A DNA stretch of 64,000 nucleotides, taken from NCBI RefSeq assembly GCF_011074795.1, contig NZ_JAAMPF010000008.1, positions 62,001 to 126,000 on the forward strand. Direction: 5' to 3'. Of the stretch, positions 41,245-49,992 are shown piece by piece (position 1 is the first letter of the stretch; the number at the start of each line of letters is the position of its first letter). The stretch comes from Marinobacter salicampi (GTDB lineage: Bacteria > Pseudomonadota > Gammaproteobacteria > Pseudomonadales > Oleiphilaceae). A program made the position numbers and the translations under genes. The notes beneath the pieces were generated by a model. That model did no database searches. It was given only the letters and a program-made list of their open reading frames with translations, and was not told the origin of the DNA.

Positions 41245-42576
41245 TTATGTGAACCAGGTGTCATCTCTGGTATATCGCAGGAATAGCCAGCCCATGGTTA
41301 GGGCCCGGGCGAGCATCAGGAAAATCAGCGAAAACCACAGGCCATGGTTGCCCCAGCCAGTAGTAAGCCACCAGACCGGCAGGAAAATACCCAAGGCGGA
41401 CAGCAACATGGTGTTCTGCATTGCCCGGGTTCGAGTAGCTCCAATAAAGATGCCATCCAGGGCAAAGCCCCAAACCGCGGCCAGGGGCAGTGCCCACAGC
41501 CAGGGGAGATAGGCCCTCGCGGTTTCACGCACCTCCGGCATGCTCGTCAGCAGCCCGATAAGGGTGTGTCCCGCGGCTATAAAAACAATTGTGAAAAGTA
41601 CAGCGCCCCAGAGCGACCAACGGAAGGTGGTGCTGAAGACCTGCTTGAGCTGGCCCCTGCTTTTCTGCCCTACCGCCTCGCCTACCAGCGCTTCAGCGGC
41701 ATTGGCAAAGCCATCCAGGCCGTTTGAAATCATCAGTAGAAAGGTGAGCAGCACGGCATTTGCGGCCAGTATGACATCCCCCTGGCGGGCGCCCTGGGAA
41801 ACAAAGAAGGCGATGACCAGAAGCAGCGTTACGGTGCGAACAAGTATGTAACGGTTGACCCGCAGAATCGCAGCATAGTCTGCCAGCCTGCCAAGTAATG
41901 CCCGGTCACGTTTCACGCCAGCAGGAAAACGCTTCAGCACCAGCACAAAGCCGAGGGCCGCGGCCGAGTACTCCGCGATCACAGTTGCAATGGCGACACC
42001 GGCGCTGTTCCAGCCCATCACGACCACGAAAAACACATCCAGCAGAATGTTGAGGGCGTTGGCGGTGATGAGCATCAGCATCGGACCGCGGGGAAACTGG
42101 GTGCCGATCAGCCAGCCCACCAGGGTGTACTGACACAGCACGGCTGGTGCGCTCCAGATCCGGATATGACCGTATTCAGCAGCCAGAAGCGCTACCTCAG
42201 GGCTGGGGTTCATCAATGCGATGCCGATAGCGATAAGCGGCCGGTGAAACAGAATGAGCATCAGGCCAACCGCTATGGCCAGAAGTACTGAGCGCACCAG
42301 CAGTCCAGCCTGGCCAGTCCGGTCGTTGCGGCCAAACGCCTGGGCTGCAAGCCCTGTTGTTCCCATGCGCATAAACCCGAAGGTCCAATAGAGTATGGTA
42401 AACAGGTTGGCCCCAATGGCCACCGCGCCCAGGTAAACCGGATCGTCCAGATGGCCAAGTACCGCCGTATCCACCAGCCCCAGCAGTGGCACGGTCAGAT
42501 TGGTGAGCATGAGCGGCCAGGCCAGTGCCCACAGCCGGCGGTCGGTGGTCGAAACAGCTGAGCCCGGGCCTGGCAT
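41245..42576 (-). CDS. MATE family efflux transporter (DinF-like)
   Basis: 443 residues, 12 predicted TM helices in two homologous halves. RLWALAWPLMLTNLTVPLLGLVDTAVLG at the N-terminus and the GLAAQAFGRND loop are typical of the DinF branch of MATE Na+- or H+-coupled drug and organic-cation exporters. The substrate cannot be read from sequence. It is divergent from the cox operon across a 344-bp region and lies 118 bp upstream of the unknown protein. Confidence 0.9.
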   Translation of the reverse strand: MPGPGSAVSTTDRRLWALAWPLMLTNLTVPLLGLVDTAVLGHLDDPVYLGAVAIGANLFTILYWTFGFMRMGTTGLAAQAFGRNDRTGQAGLLVRSVLLAIAVGLMLILFHRPLIAIGIALMNPSPEVALLAAEYGHIRIWSAPAVLCQYTLVGWLIGTQFPRGPMLMLITANALNILLDVFFVVVMGWNSAGVAIATVIAEYSAAALGFVLVLKRFPAGVKRDRALLGRLADYAAILRVNRYILVRTVTLLLVIAFFVSQGARQGDVILAANAVLLTFLLMISNGLDGFANAAEALVGEAVGQKSRGQLKQVFSTTFRWSLWGAVLFTIVFIAAGHTLIGLLTSMPEVRETARAYLPWLWALPLAAVWGFALDGIFIGATRTRAMQNTMLLSALGIFLPVWWLTTGWGNHGLWFSLIFLMLARALTMGWLFLRYTRDDTWFT

Positions 42577-42920
42577 GGCTTAGGTGGCCTTTTTGATTGA
42601 TTGAAAAGCGGCGTTATTACATTTAGGTCTAAGAGGCTTTGTTGTAAGTCCCTTAAATTTTACCCAATATTTTGAGACTTTCGCGGTCATCTGGCTATAC
42701 TGACGCGGACTATCCGTGAGTAAAGACTTCCGGGCAGGTTTTCAGAGTGTGTGCGAGCACCTGTTAATCCCGTTTCGAGAAGCCCAACTTCCTCCAGCAG
42801 GAAGTGTCACGCAGAATTTTTCGGGCAGTAACCCACGACGCGAGTTCGCCAAGGAACGTCTGGTTAGCCGGACATCCGGTTTACTGTCACAACAAGAACA
42901 ACACTCTGTGGAGACACGGT
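42577..42920. other. regulatory region between the MATE gene and coxB
   Basis: 344 bp without a likely gene. It holds a good plus-strand promoter (42672-42701), so the coxB leader is about 210 nt. The leader contains a perfect 7-bp hairpin ACTTCCT / AGGAAGT (42787-42805, loop CCAGC), with a T5 run about 12 nt beyond. It also contains CCGGA-CA-TCCGG near 42870. Frames in this stretch continuous with coxB do not resemble CoxB. I saw no clear promoter for the MATE gene. Confidence 0.5.
42672..42701 (+). promoter_or_regulatory. sigma-70 promoter of the cox operon
   Basis: TTGAGA (42672-42677, 5/6) and TATACT (42696-42701, 5/6) with an 18-bp spacer. Transcription would start near 42708. Confidence 0.65.
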
Positions 42921-44045
42921 ATGCACGTGCACGCTAAGCGGGCAAGCGTTTTTATGGGCGCATGTCTGGCATCTAACCAGGCCCTTGGGGACTGGACGCT
43001 CAATATGGCACCGGGAGTAACCGGTTCCAGCAATGAAATATTCGATCTCCACATGACGATTCTCTGGATCTGTGTGGTGATTGGCATAGCCGTGTTCGCG
43101 GTCATGTTCTGGTCGATCTTCGCCCACCGCAAGTCCAAGGGCTACAAACCCGCCCATTTCCATGAAAACACTGTTGTGGAAGTGCTCTGGACCATCATTC
43201 CTTTCGTCATTCTCGTCGTTATGGCCATACCCGCCACCGCCACGCTAGTGGATATGTACGACTCCAGTGAGTCGGATATCGACATCAAGGTCACCGGTTA
43301 CCAGTGGAAGTGGAAATACGACTACCTCAATGAGGAATTCGGCTATTTTTCCAACATGAAGACCTCCCAGGACGAGATCTATAACCGGATCCAGAAAAAC
43401 GAGCATTACCTTCTGGATGTGGATAACCCGATGGTAATTCCAGTTGGCAAGAAAGTTCGCTTCCTGTTGACTGCCAACGACGTGATTCACTCCTGGTGGG
43501 TACCTGCATTTGGTGTCAAAAAGGATGCCATCCCGGGGTTCATTAACGAAACCTGGACGCGGGTTGATGAGCCGGGCATCTATCGTGGTCAGTGCACCGA
43601 ACTGTGCGGACGCAACCATGCCTACATGCCGGTAGTTGTCAAGGCGGTGCCCGAGGAAGAGTACAACGAGTGGGTTGCAGAGCAGCAGGCGTCCGCGGAA
43701 CGGGAGCGTGAACTGACCGAGAAAGACTGGTCCCTGGAAGAGCTGATGGAGCGTGGCGAACAGGCTTATCAGACCGCCTGCGCCGCCTGTCATCAGGCCG
43801 ATGGTAGTGGCATGCCACCGGCGTTCCCGGCACTCAAGGGTAGCCAGATGGTGCTTGAAGATGTACAGGCTCACCTGGATGTCGTGGTCAACGGTGTACC
43901 GGGTTCTGCCATGCAGGCGTTTGGCGACCAGCTGAGCGAAGTTGATCTTGCCGCTGTCATTACCTACGAGCGTAACGCCTGGGGTAACGATACTGGAGAA
44001 GTGGTAACGCCGAAGCAGGTGTTCGACTACAAAAACGAAGAATGA
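42921..44045 (+). CDS. coxB: cytochrome c oxidase subunit II with fused cytochrome c domain
   Basis: Receives electrons from cytochrome c. 374 residues from ATG 42921 (GGAG 8 nt upstream; the frame is open further back but not CoxB-like). Signal to about residue 22, two TM helices (about 45-65 and 85-105). The CuA site has C225, C229, H233 and M236 in GQCTELCGRNHAYM. After it comes a c-type cytochrome domain, CAACH at 287-291, with the Met ligand probably in the GSAMQAF region. The extra heme domain is seen in many marine gammaproteobacteria. Confidence 0.97.
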   Translation: MHVHAKRASVFMGACLASNQALGDWTLNMAPGVTGSSNEIFDLHMTILWICVVIGIAVFAVMFWSIFAHRKSKGYKPAHFHENTVVEVLWTIIPFVILVVMAIPATATLVDMYDSSESDIDIKVTGYQWKWKYDYLNEEFGYFSNMKTSQDEIYNRIQKNEHYLLDVDNPMVIPVGKKVRFLLTANDVIHSWWVPAFGVKKDAIPGFINETWTRVDEPGIYRGQCTELCGRNHAYMPVVVKAVPEEEYNEWVAEQQASAERERELTEKDWSLEELMERGEQAYQTACAACHQADGSGMPPAFPALKGSQMVLEDVQAHLDVVVNGVPGSAMQAFGDQLSEVDLAAVITYERNAWGNDTGEVVTPKQVFDYKNEE

Positions 44046-44138
44046 TTGCAGTGGCGGCGCCATCGGCTCCGGCACTGACACGTTCGCCAGCTAATACACG
44101 TCGCCAATAAAGCATAACAGGGCGTCTAGGGGGTTTTC

Positions 44139-45725
44139 ATGAGTGCGGTCATCGATACCCACGACCAGGATCATCACCACGGTCCGGCCAAGGGTTACAT
44201 TACGAGGTGGTTGTTTACCACCAACCACAAAGACATTGGGAGCATGTACCTGATCTTCAGCTTTGCCATGTTCCTGCTGGGCGGAACCATGGCGATGGTC
44301 ATCCGGGCGGAGCTGTTCCAGCCCGGGCTGCAGATTGTGGAGCCTGAGTTTTTCAACCAGATGACCACCATGCACGGCCTGATCATGGTCTTCGGCGCCG
44401 TCATGCCGGCCTTTGTCGGCCTCGCCAACTGGATGCTGCCGCTGATGATTGGCGCGCCGGACATGGCCCTGCCACGGATGAATAACTGGAGTTTCTGGCT
44501 GCTACCCTGCGCATTCCTGATCCTGGTTTCCACCCTCTTCATGGAAGGCGGCGCACCCAACTTTGGTTGGACTTTCTATGCGCCCCTGTCGACGACCTAC
44601 GGGCCACCAAGCACCACTTTCTTCATTTTTGCAGTCCACATCATGGGTGTATCTTCGATCATGGGTGCCATCAACGTGATCGCAACCATACTGAATATGC
44701 GTGCCCCCGGCATGACGCTGATGAAAATGCCCCTGTTCGTGTGGACATGGTTGATTACCGCGTTCCTGCTGATCGCCGTTATGCCGGTTCTGGCGGGTGT
44801 GGTCACCATGATGTTGATGGATATCAACTTCGGTACCAGCTTCTTCGACGCGGCCGGTGGCGGCGACCCGGTCCTGTTCCAGCATGTCTTCTGGTTCTTC
44901 GGGCATCCCGAGGTCTACATCATGATCCTGCCGGCGTTTGGTGCGGTGTCCCACATCATTCCGGCCTTTTCCCGCAAACCCCTGTTTGGCTACGCCTCGA
45001 TGGTGTACGCCGTGGGCGCCATTGCGCTGCTGTCCTTCGTGGTATGGGCTCACCACATGTTCACCGTGGGCATGCCCATTGCCGGGCAACTGTTCTTCAT
45101 GTACGCCACCATGCTGATCGCTGTGCCGACCGGGGTGAAGGTCTTCAACTGGGTGGCCACCATGTTCCGGGGCTCACTGTCCTTCGAGACGCCGATGCTG
45201 TTCGCAGTTGCGTTCGTCATCCTGTTCACCATCGGTGGTTTTTCGGGCCTGATGCTGGCCATTGCACCGGCCGACTTTCAGTACCATGACACCTACTTCG
45301 TGGTCGCACACTTCCATTACGTGCTGGTTCCAGGCGCCATCTTCGGGATTTTCGCTTCGGCGTACTTCTGGCTGCCAAAATGGACCGGCCACATGTATGA
45401 CGAGACTCTCGGCAAAACCCACTTCTGGCTATCATTCATTGGCATGAACCTGGCGTTCTTCCCGATGCACTTTCTGGGCCTTGCCGGTATGCCGCGGCGT
45501 ATCCCGGACTACGCGCTGCAGTTTGCCGACTTCAACATGGTTTCCAGCGTGGGCGCCTTCATGTTCGGTGCGACCCAGATCCTGTTCCTGTGGATTGTGG
45601 TCAAATGTGTTCGTGGTGGTAAGAAAGCCGAGGCCAATCCCTGGGATGGTGCCGAAGGGCTGGAGTGGACGATTCCTTCACCGGCGCCGTACCACACGTT
45701 CTCAACTCCGCCGGTGGTCAAGTAG
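44139..45725 (+). CDS. coxA: cytochrome c oxidase subunit I
   Basis: Catalytic subunit with heme a and the heme a3-CuB site. The 528 residues have 12 TM helices. Ligands are visible in TTMHGLIMVFG (low-spin heme His), FWFFGHPEVYIMILPAFG (CuB His and cross-linked Tyr, with Glu of the D-channel nearby), VWAHHMFTVG (two CuB His) and DTYFVVAHFHYVL (heme a3 and heme a His). It starts 93 bp after coxB. Confidence 0.98.
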   Translation: MSAVIDTHDQDHHHGPAKGYITRWLFTTNHKDIGSMYLIFSFAMFLLGGTMAMVIRAELFQPGLQIVEPEFFNQMTTMHGLIMVFGAVMPAFVGLANWMLPLMIGAPDMALPRMNNWSFWLLPCAFLILVSTLFMEGGAPNFGWTFYAPLSTTYGPPSTTFFIFAVHIMGVSSIMGAINVIATILNMRAPGMTLMKMPLFVWTWLITAFLLIAVMPVLAGVVTMMLMDINFGTSFFDAAGGGDPVLFQHVFWFFGHPEVYIMILPAFGAVSHIIPAFSRKPLFGYASMVYAVGAIALLSFVVWAHHMFTVGMPIAGQLFFMYATMLIAVPTGVKVFNWVATMFRGSLSFETPMLFAVAFVILFTIGGFSGLMLAIAPADFQYHDTYFVVAHFHYVLVPGAIFGIFASAYFWLPKWTGHMYDETLGKTHFWLSFIGMNLAFFPMHFLGLAGMPRRIPDYALQFADFNMVSSVGAFMFGATQILFLWIVVKCVRGGKKAEANPWDGAEGLEWTIPSPAPYHTFSTPPVVK

Positions 45726-45752
45726 CCCTTAACCTTTAATGGAGTGCGCGCC

Positions 45753-46334
45753 ATGGCAGAATCCCGACGTTCCAATACCCGAGTGGTGGGGTGGTGCCTG
45801 GGTGGCGTGGTTGGCATGTTTGCCTTCGGTTTTGCCCTGGTTCCCCTGTATGACGTGTTCTGCGAAATTACCGGGATCAATGGCAAGACCGGCGGGCGCT
45901 ATGAAAGTACCGAGGTCGCGGTCCGAGACGAAAACCGCCTGGTAACGGTGCAATTCGTAGCCCAGAACGGTCCGGACATGCCCTGGTTTTTCCAGCCGGT
46001 CACCAGAAGCATCAAGGTCCATCCGGGCGAGCCGACAACGGTTCAGTTCCGGGCTGAGAACCCGACTGGCCAGACCATGACAGCCCAGGCCATTCCCAGC
46101 CTGGCGCCATCTGAAGGAGCGCTGTATTTCCATAAGACAGAGTGCTTCTGCTTTAATCAGCAGGAACTGAAGGCCGGGGAAGGCGTGGACATGCCGCTGG
46201 TCTTCATTGTCGATGCGGATTTGCCCGCCGGGATCCATAAGCTGACGTTGTCCTATACCCTCTACGACCAGCAGAGGTTGCAGAAGGTATCGGACGTGGA
46301 TCAGGCCAACACAACAACAAATGACAACGGATAA
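45753..46334 (+). CDS. ctaG: cytochrome c oxidase assembly protein CtaG/Cox11
   Basis: Membrane-anchored copper chaperone that delivers CuB to subunit I. 193 residues from ATG 45753 (GGAG upstream; a GTG 9 bp earlier is less likely). One N-terminal TM (about 15-35), then the Cox11 beta domain with the copper-binding ECFCFNQQ (Cys-x-Cys). LYDVFCEITGINGKTGG is the conserved post-TM block. It lies 27 bp after coxA. Confidence 0.96.
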   Translation: MAESRRSNTRVVGWCLGGVVGMFAFGFALVPLYDVFCEITGINGKTGGRYESTEVAVRDENRLVTVQFVAQNGPDMPWFFQPVTRSIKVHPGEPTTVQFRAENPTGQTMTAQAIPSLAPSEGALYFHKTECFCFNQQELKAGEGVDMPLVFIVDADLPAGIHKLTLSYTLYDQQRLQKVSDVDQANTTTNDNG

Positions 46335-46350
46335 GCCGTCGGAGACTGCG

Positions 46351-47241
46351 ATGTCGACTAATCACCAGACTTATTACGTACCCGAACAGAGCAAGTGGCC
46401 CATTATTGCAACCGTGGGCATGGGCCTCACTTTCTATGGCCTGGCCTCGATCATGGTGAACAACTCAGCCGGCGAATCAACCACCGGCGCCTGGATTACC
46501 TTTGGCATCGGCGGCCTGATCATGGTCTACATGCTGTTCGGCTGGTTTGGGAATGTCATCCAGGAGAGCCGTGAGGGCCTGTACAGCCCCCAGATGGATC
46601 GTTCGTTCCGCTGGGGCATGAGTTGGTTCATTTTTTCAGAGATCATGTTCTTCGCGGCATTTTTCGGTGCCCTGTTCTACGCCCGGACCTTTGCCATTCC
46701 ATGGCTCGGCGGTGAGGGTGATCGGGGTAGCAGCCAGATGTTATGGGAAGGTTTTACCGCCAGTTGGCCACTTCTGAATAACCCGGACCCGGAAGCCTAT
46801 CCGGCACCCAAGGGCGTTATCAATGCCTGGGGTCTGCCTCTGCTCAACACCATCTTGCTGGTTACCTCGTCCTTTACCGTGACGGTGGCGCATCACGCCC
46901 TCAAGAAGAACGATCGGCGTAAGGTCAAACTGTGGTTGGGCGCGACCATTCTGCTGGCTCTGGTGTTTTTGTTCTTCCAGGCTGAAGAATACGTGGAAGC
47001 CTACTCAGAACTGGACCTGACCCTGGCTTCAGGTATCTATGGCAGCACCTTCTTCATGCTGACCGGTTTTCACGGCGCCCACGTGATCCTCGGCACCCTG
47101 ATGCTTGTAATCATGTTCATAAGGATTCAGAAGGGCCATTTTACGGCCGATAACCACTTCGGCTTTGAGGCTACCAGCTGGTACTGGCATTTTGTGGACG
47201 TGGTATGGCTGGGGCTCTTTGTGTTCGTCTATATTATCTAG
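46351..47241 (+). CDS. coxC: cytochrome c oxidase subunit III
   Basis: Seven-TM subunit without metal that stabilises proton uptake in subunit I. 296 residues from ATG 46351 with GGAG 7 nt upstream. An ATG 30 bp earlier overlaps ctaG and is possible, but its extra residues are not typical. SKWPIIATVGMG at the N-terminus and GFHGAHVILGTLML and TSWYWHFVDVVWLGLF near the end are family blocks. Confidence 0.97.
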   Translation: MSTNHQTYYVPEQSKWPIIATVGMGLTFYGLASIMVNNSAGESTTGAWITFGIGGLIMVYMLFGWFGNVIQESREGLYSPQMDRSFRWGMSWFIFSEIMFFAAFFGALFYARTFAIPWLGGEGDRGSSQMLWEGFTASWPLLNNPDPEAYPAPKGVINAWGLPLLNTILLVTSSFTVTVAHHALKKNDRRKVKLWLGATILLALVFLFFQAEEYVEAYSELDLTLASGIYGSTFFMLTGFHGAHVILGTLMLVIMFIRIQKGHFTADNHFGFEATSWYWHFVDVVWLGLFVFVYII

Positions 47242-47265
47242 CGCCGGAACAGCAGTTGGTATCTG

Positions 47266-47472
47266 TTAATAGGGCGTGGGGTTCAGGGACAGGTCCCCAT
47301 GCCAGAGCGAGATCAGAATCAGAGCCAGCAGCAACACGCTGAGCCCGACCCGAACGGCCAGGGAGTTGACCACCCGCCGGGACTTGCCCCCGTCCTTGAT
47401 CAGGAAGAACAAGCCGGAGAACAGGCTGACGATCACCGCCAGTAACAGTACAACGATAATCACTTTGAGCAT
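47266..47472 (-). CDS. DUF2909 twin-TM protein
   Basis: 68-residue two-helix membrane protein: TM1 MLKVIIVVLLLAVIVSLFSG (helix about 3-24), loop LIKDGGKSRRVVN, TM2 LAVRVGLSVLLLALILISL. The frame is open to 47532, but 47472 starts the conserved part. It is encoded opposite to the cox genes between coxC and SURF1. As I recall, the same opposed placement occurs in pseudomonads, which hints at a conserved, unproven link with oxidase assembly. Confidence 0.82.
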   Translation of the reverse strand: MLKVIIVVLLLAVIVSLFSGLFFLIKDGGKSRRVVNSLAVRVGLSVLLLALILISLWHGDLSLNPTPY

Positions 47473-47530
47473 GCGCCAGTGTCCTTTTCCGGTTCGGGGT
47501 ATGTCGATTCCTAGGCCACTATAGCAGAGC

Positions 47531-48256
47531 ATGACGAATCACAAACCGGCAAAGACAAGACGTTGGCACTTTGACTGGCGGCTTCTGGTGTTCTCCGGGC
47601 TGTTCCTGCCACTGCTTCTGATCCTTGGGTTCTGGCAACTGGACCGGGCCGCCGAAAAGCAGGCCCAGATGGACCGTTGGCAGCAAGAGTCGGAAGCACT
47701 GACCTGGTCTGCGCAGCTCCCAGAGGATCTGGTTGAAGGTCAGCCGGTCGAAATCAGGGGTCACTATTCCAGTCGCCACCACTGGTTGCTGGACAACCGG
47801 ACAAGGGATGGCAGGCCCGGCTACGAGGTTCTGACGCTCTTTTATCCTCAGGCCGGCAAGCCCGTGGTGGTGAACCGGGGGTGGGTCGCTGCCCTGAACC
47901 GTCGCCAGCAACTTCCAGCGATAACGACACCTGAGAGCGAAGTGGTCCTGGAAGGCCGCTTGAGCGAGTTTCCAGAGCCTCCGGTGCTGGCCGATTCGGC
48001 CTCAGAAACCGGCTGGCCCAAACGGGTTCAGGCGCTTTCGCCGGAGCAGGCCCGTGATACCGAAAAAGAGCTGGCGGACATGGTGATCAGGCTCGCCGGT
48101 TCCGGCCAGCCAGGTGCGTTCACAGCGGATTGGGCCCCAGACCGTATGGGCGCACAGACCCATTATGGCTATGCGGCCCAATGGTTTGCACTGGCCCTGG
48201 CCCTGGTAGTCCTGACCCTGATTGCCAGCTATAAAAAACCGGATTCAAAGGTATGA
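47531..48256 (+). CDS. SURF1 family cytochrome oxidase assembly protein
   Basis: Assists insertion of heme A into subunit I. 241 residues with the SURF1 plan: TM1 (about 17-36, LLVFSGLFLPLLLILGFWQL), a periplasmic domain with PVEIRGHY and VVVNRGWVA, and TM2 near the end (about 212-233) after THYGYAAQWFALA. Its end overlaps the next gene by 4 bp. Confidence 0.94.
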   Translation: MTNHKPAKTRRWHFDWRLLVFSGLFLPLLLILGFWQLDRAAEKQAQMDRWQQESEALTWSAQLPEDLVEGQPVEIRGHYSSRHHWLLDNRTRDGRPGYEVLTLFYPQAGKPVVVNRGWVAALNRRQQLPAITTPESEVVLEGRLSEFPEPPVLADSASETGWPKRVQALSPEQARDTEKELADMVIRLAGSGQPGAFTADWAPDRMGAQTHYGYAAQWFALALALVVLTLIASYKKPDSKV

Positions 48257-48888
48257 CATCGAGCATGGCTGACACAAACGAACCCAGATTATCCCCAGAC
48301 CAGGTGCGCCGGGGCCGGCGTATGGCCCTTATTCTTTTTGCCGTGGGGTTCGGGCCGATGATCCTGGCGACGGCGATGTATTACACCGGCTGGCTCAACC
48401 CGGATGGCTATTCCAACAAGGGCGAGCTGGTGTCGCCTGCCTACCCGGTCGCCGAACTGGATCTCAAGGGCCCTGATGGCGAGCCTCTTGAGGCAAGGTT
48501 TGGCCCGGAAGTAAGCGACCCCGACTGGCTGATGCTGGTGGTGGCAGGTATCTGTGAGATGGAGTGTCAGGAACTGCTGTATCTCGCCCGGCAGGTAAAC
48601 GTTGCCTTGGGCAAGAACGCTGACAGGGTCAGCAGGGCAGCCTATCTGGAGCAGATACCAGCAGACCTGGATAATCGCTGGAGTGAAGAATACCCCTCCA
48701 TGGAGCGTCTGCAGAGTACTGGCGAGCGGGTGCCCGGCTGGCCGCCCGGAGTGAGCCCGGAAGAACAGCCGCAGATTCTGCTGGTGGATCCATTCGGCAA
48801 TATCATGATGCGCTACACCCCAGAGCATAGCGGCAAGAACATGCTTGAAGACCTCAAGCATCTGTTAAAACTGTCCCAGATCGGCTAA
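48253..48888 (+). CDS. membrane-anchored thioredoxin-like CxxxC protein in the cox cluster
   Basis: 211 residues: TM helix at about 24-45, then a periplasmic domain with C101-E-M-E-C105 at the position where SCO proteins carry their copper-binding CxxxC (LMLVVAGICEMEC). It ends with the thioredoxin-fold stretch ILLVDPFGNIMMRYTPEH, like VDPxG in SCO. The third SCO copper ligand (His in DHS) is not evident. Usually annotated hypothetical. I infer a SCO-like thiol or copper chaperone for the oxidase. Coupled to SURF1 upstream. Confidence 0.75.
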   Translation: MTSSMADTNEPRLSPDQVRRGRRMALILFAVGFGPMILATAMYYTGWLNPDGYSNKGELVSPAYPVAELDLKGPDGEPLEARFGPEVSDPDWLMLVVAGICEMECQELLYLARQVNVALGKNADRVSRAAYLEQIPADLDNRWSEEYPSMERLQSTGERVPGWPPGVSPEEQPQILLVDPFGNIMMRYTPEHSGKNMLEDLKHLLKLSQIG

Positions 48889-48912
48889 CGGGACCAGGTT
48901 GAGGTAACCGGT

Positions 48913-49992
48913 GTGAACAGAACCACAGCATCTGCTGATCGCTTTCGGGTTATGGCCCGCTGGGCCCTGGCGGCTTCTTTGCTAGCAGTTGTCGTCGTTA
49001 TGTTGGGCGCCTGGACCCGGCTGGTTCATGCGGGCCTGGGCTGCCCTGACTGGCCGGGCTGCTACGGCTTCCTGTCAGTGCCCCAGGACGCCGACAGTAT
49101 CGCCATCGCCGAGGCCCGCTTCCCGGACTCACCGGTGGACGTTTCCAAGGGCTGGCCGGAAATGATTCACCGTTATGCCGCAGGCATTCTGGGGCTGGTG
49201 GTGTTCGGCCTGTCGGCGTACGCCGTTCGCCACCGGAAACTGGGCGTTCCGGTCAAGCTGTCCCTGTTCATCGCCGGTTTCATCGTCCTGCAGGGGGCAT
49301 TCGGCATGTGGACTGTGACCCTCAAGCTCTGGCCTCAGGTGGTTGCCCTGCACTTGCTGGGCGGCTTCACAACCTTGAGCCTGTTGTGTCTCCTGACGTT
49401 GAGGCTTTACGGTGGTGCCGATCCGCAGCAGCCCCAGAGAGACCGTGGCCTGGCCCGGTTACGACCCTGGTTGTACGGTGGTCTGGCCCTGGTTGTCATG
49501 CAGATCGCCCTGGGTGCCTGGACGGCGGCCAATTATGCAGCCGTGGCCTGTACCGACCTGCCTACCTGCCAGGGTGAATGGTGGCCCGAGATGGACTTCG
49601 AGCATGGCTTCGACCTGACCCAGACGGTGGGCCCGAACTATCTCGGCGGCCAGCTGGTGGCGGAAGGCCGGGTAGCCATCCATCTCACACACCGAATCGG
49701 TGCTTTAGTGGTACTGGTTTACCTTGGTGCCCTGCTTGCGGCACTATGGCGCAGGGGAGATGAAGCAGGCGTCCGGGGGGCGGTTGCTCTGGCAAGCCTG
49801 GCTCTTGCCAGCCAGATCCTGCTTGGCCTGGGCAACGTGGTATTCAATGTCCCGCTGGGCATCGCGGTGGCCCACAATGCCATGGGGGCGGGCCTGTTGC
49901 TGACACTCATTTATTTGATATGGCGCCTGAAAGGTTATCGATTGGGCGTCCCTGCTCAAGCTACAACAATACGTTATGAGGCAACTGCATGA
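48913..49992 (+). CDS. ctaA: heme A synthase CtaA/COX15
   Basis: Oxidises heme O to heme A. 359 residues, 8 TM helices in two four-helix halves. Conserved histidines are visible in WTRLVHAGLGCPDWPGCYG, MIHRYAAGILGL, VALHLLGG, IHLTHRIGAL and AVAHNAMGA. GTG start with GAGG 8 nt upstream. Its stop overlaps the ctaB start by 4 bp. Confidence 0.96.
   Translation: MNRTTASADRFRVMARWALAASLLAVVVVMLGAWTRLVHAGLGCPDWPGCYGFLSVPQDADSIAIAEARFPDSPVDVSKGWPEMIHRYAAGILGLVVFGLSAYAVRHRKLGVPVKLSLFIAGFIVLQGAFGMWTVTLKLWPQVVALHLLGGFTTLSLLCLLTLRLYGGADPQQPQRDRGLARLRPWLYGGLALVVMQIALGAWTAANYAAVACTDLPTCQGEWWPEMDFEHGFDLTQTVGPNYLGGQLVAEGRVAIHLTHRIGALVVLVYLGALLAALWRRGDEAGVRGAVALASLALASQILLGLGNVVFNVPLGIAVAHNAMGAGLLLTLIYLIWRLKGYRLGVPAQATTIRYEATA

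Noticed and set aside
41159-41246. Inverted repeat AAGCAGCCC / GGGCTGCTT separated by about 70 bp between the unknown protein and the MATE gene
   Set aside because: Arms are short and far apart, with no transposase, target duplication or T run. A chance match is likely.
42577-42660. FNR/ANR box in the TTGATTGATTGAA stretch upstream of the cox operon
   Set aside because: The second half-site (ATCAA or GTCAA) is missing at the required spacing.
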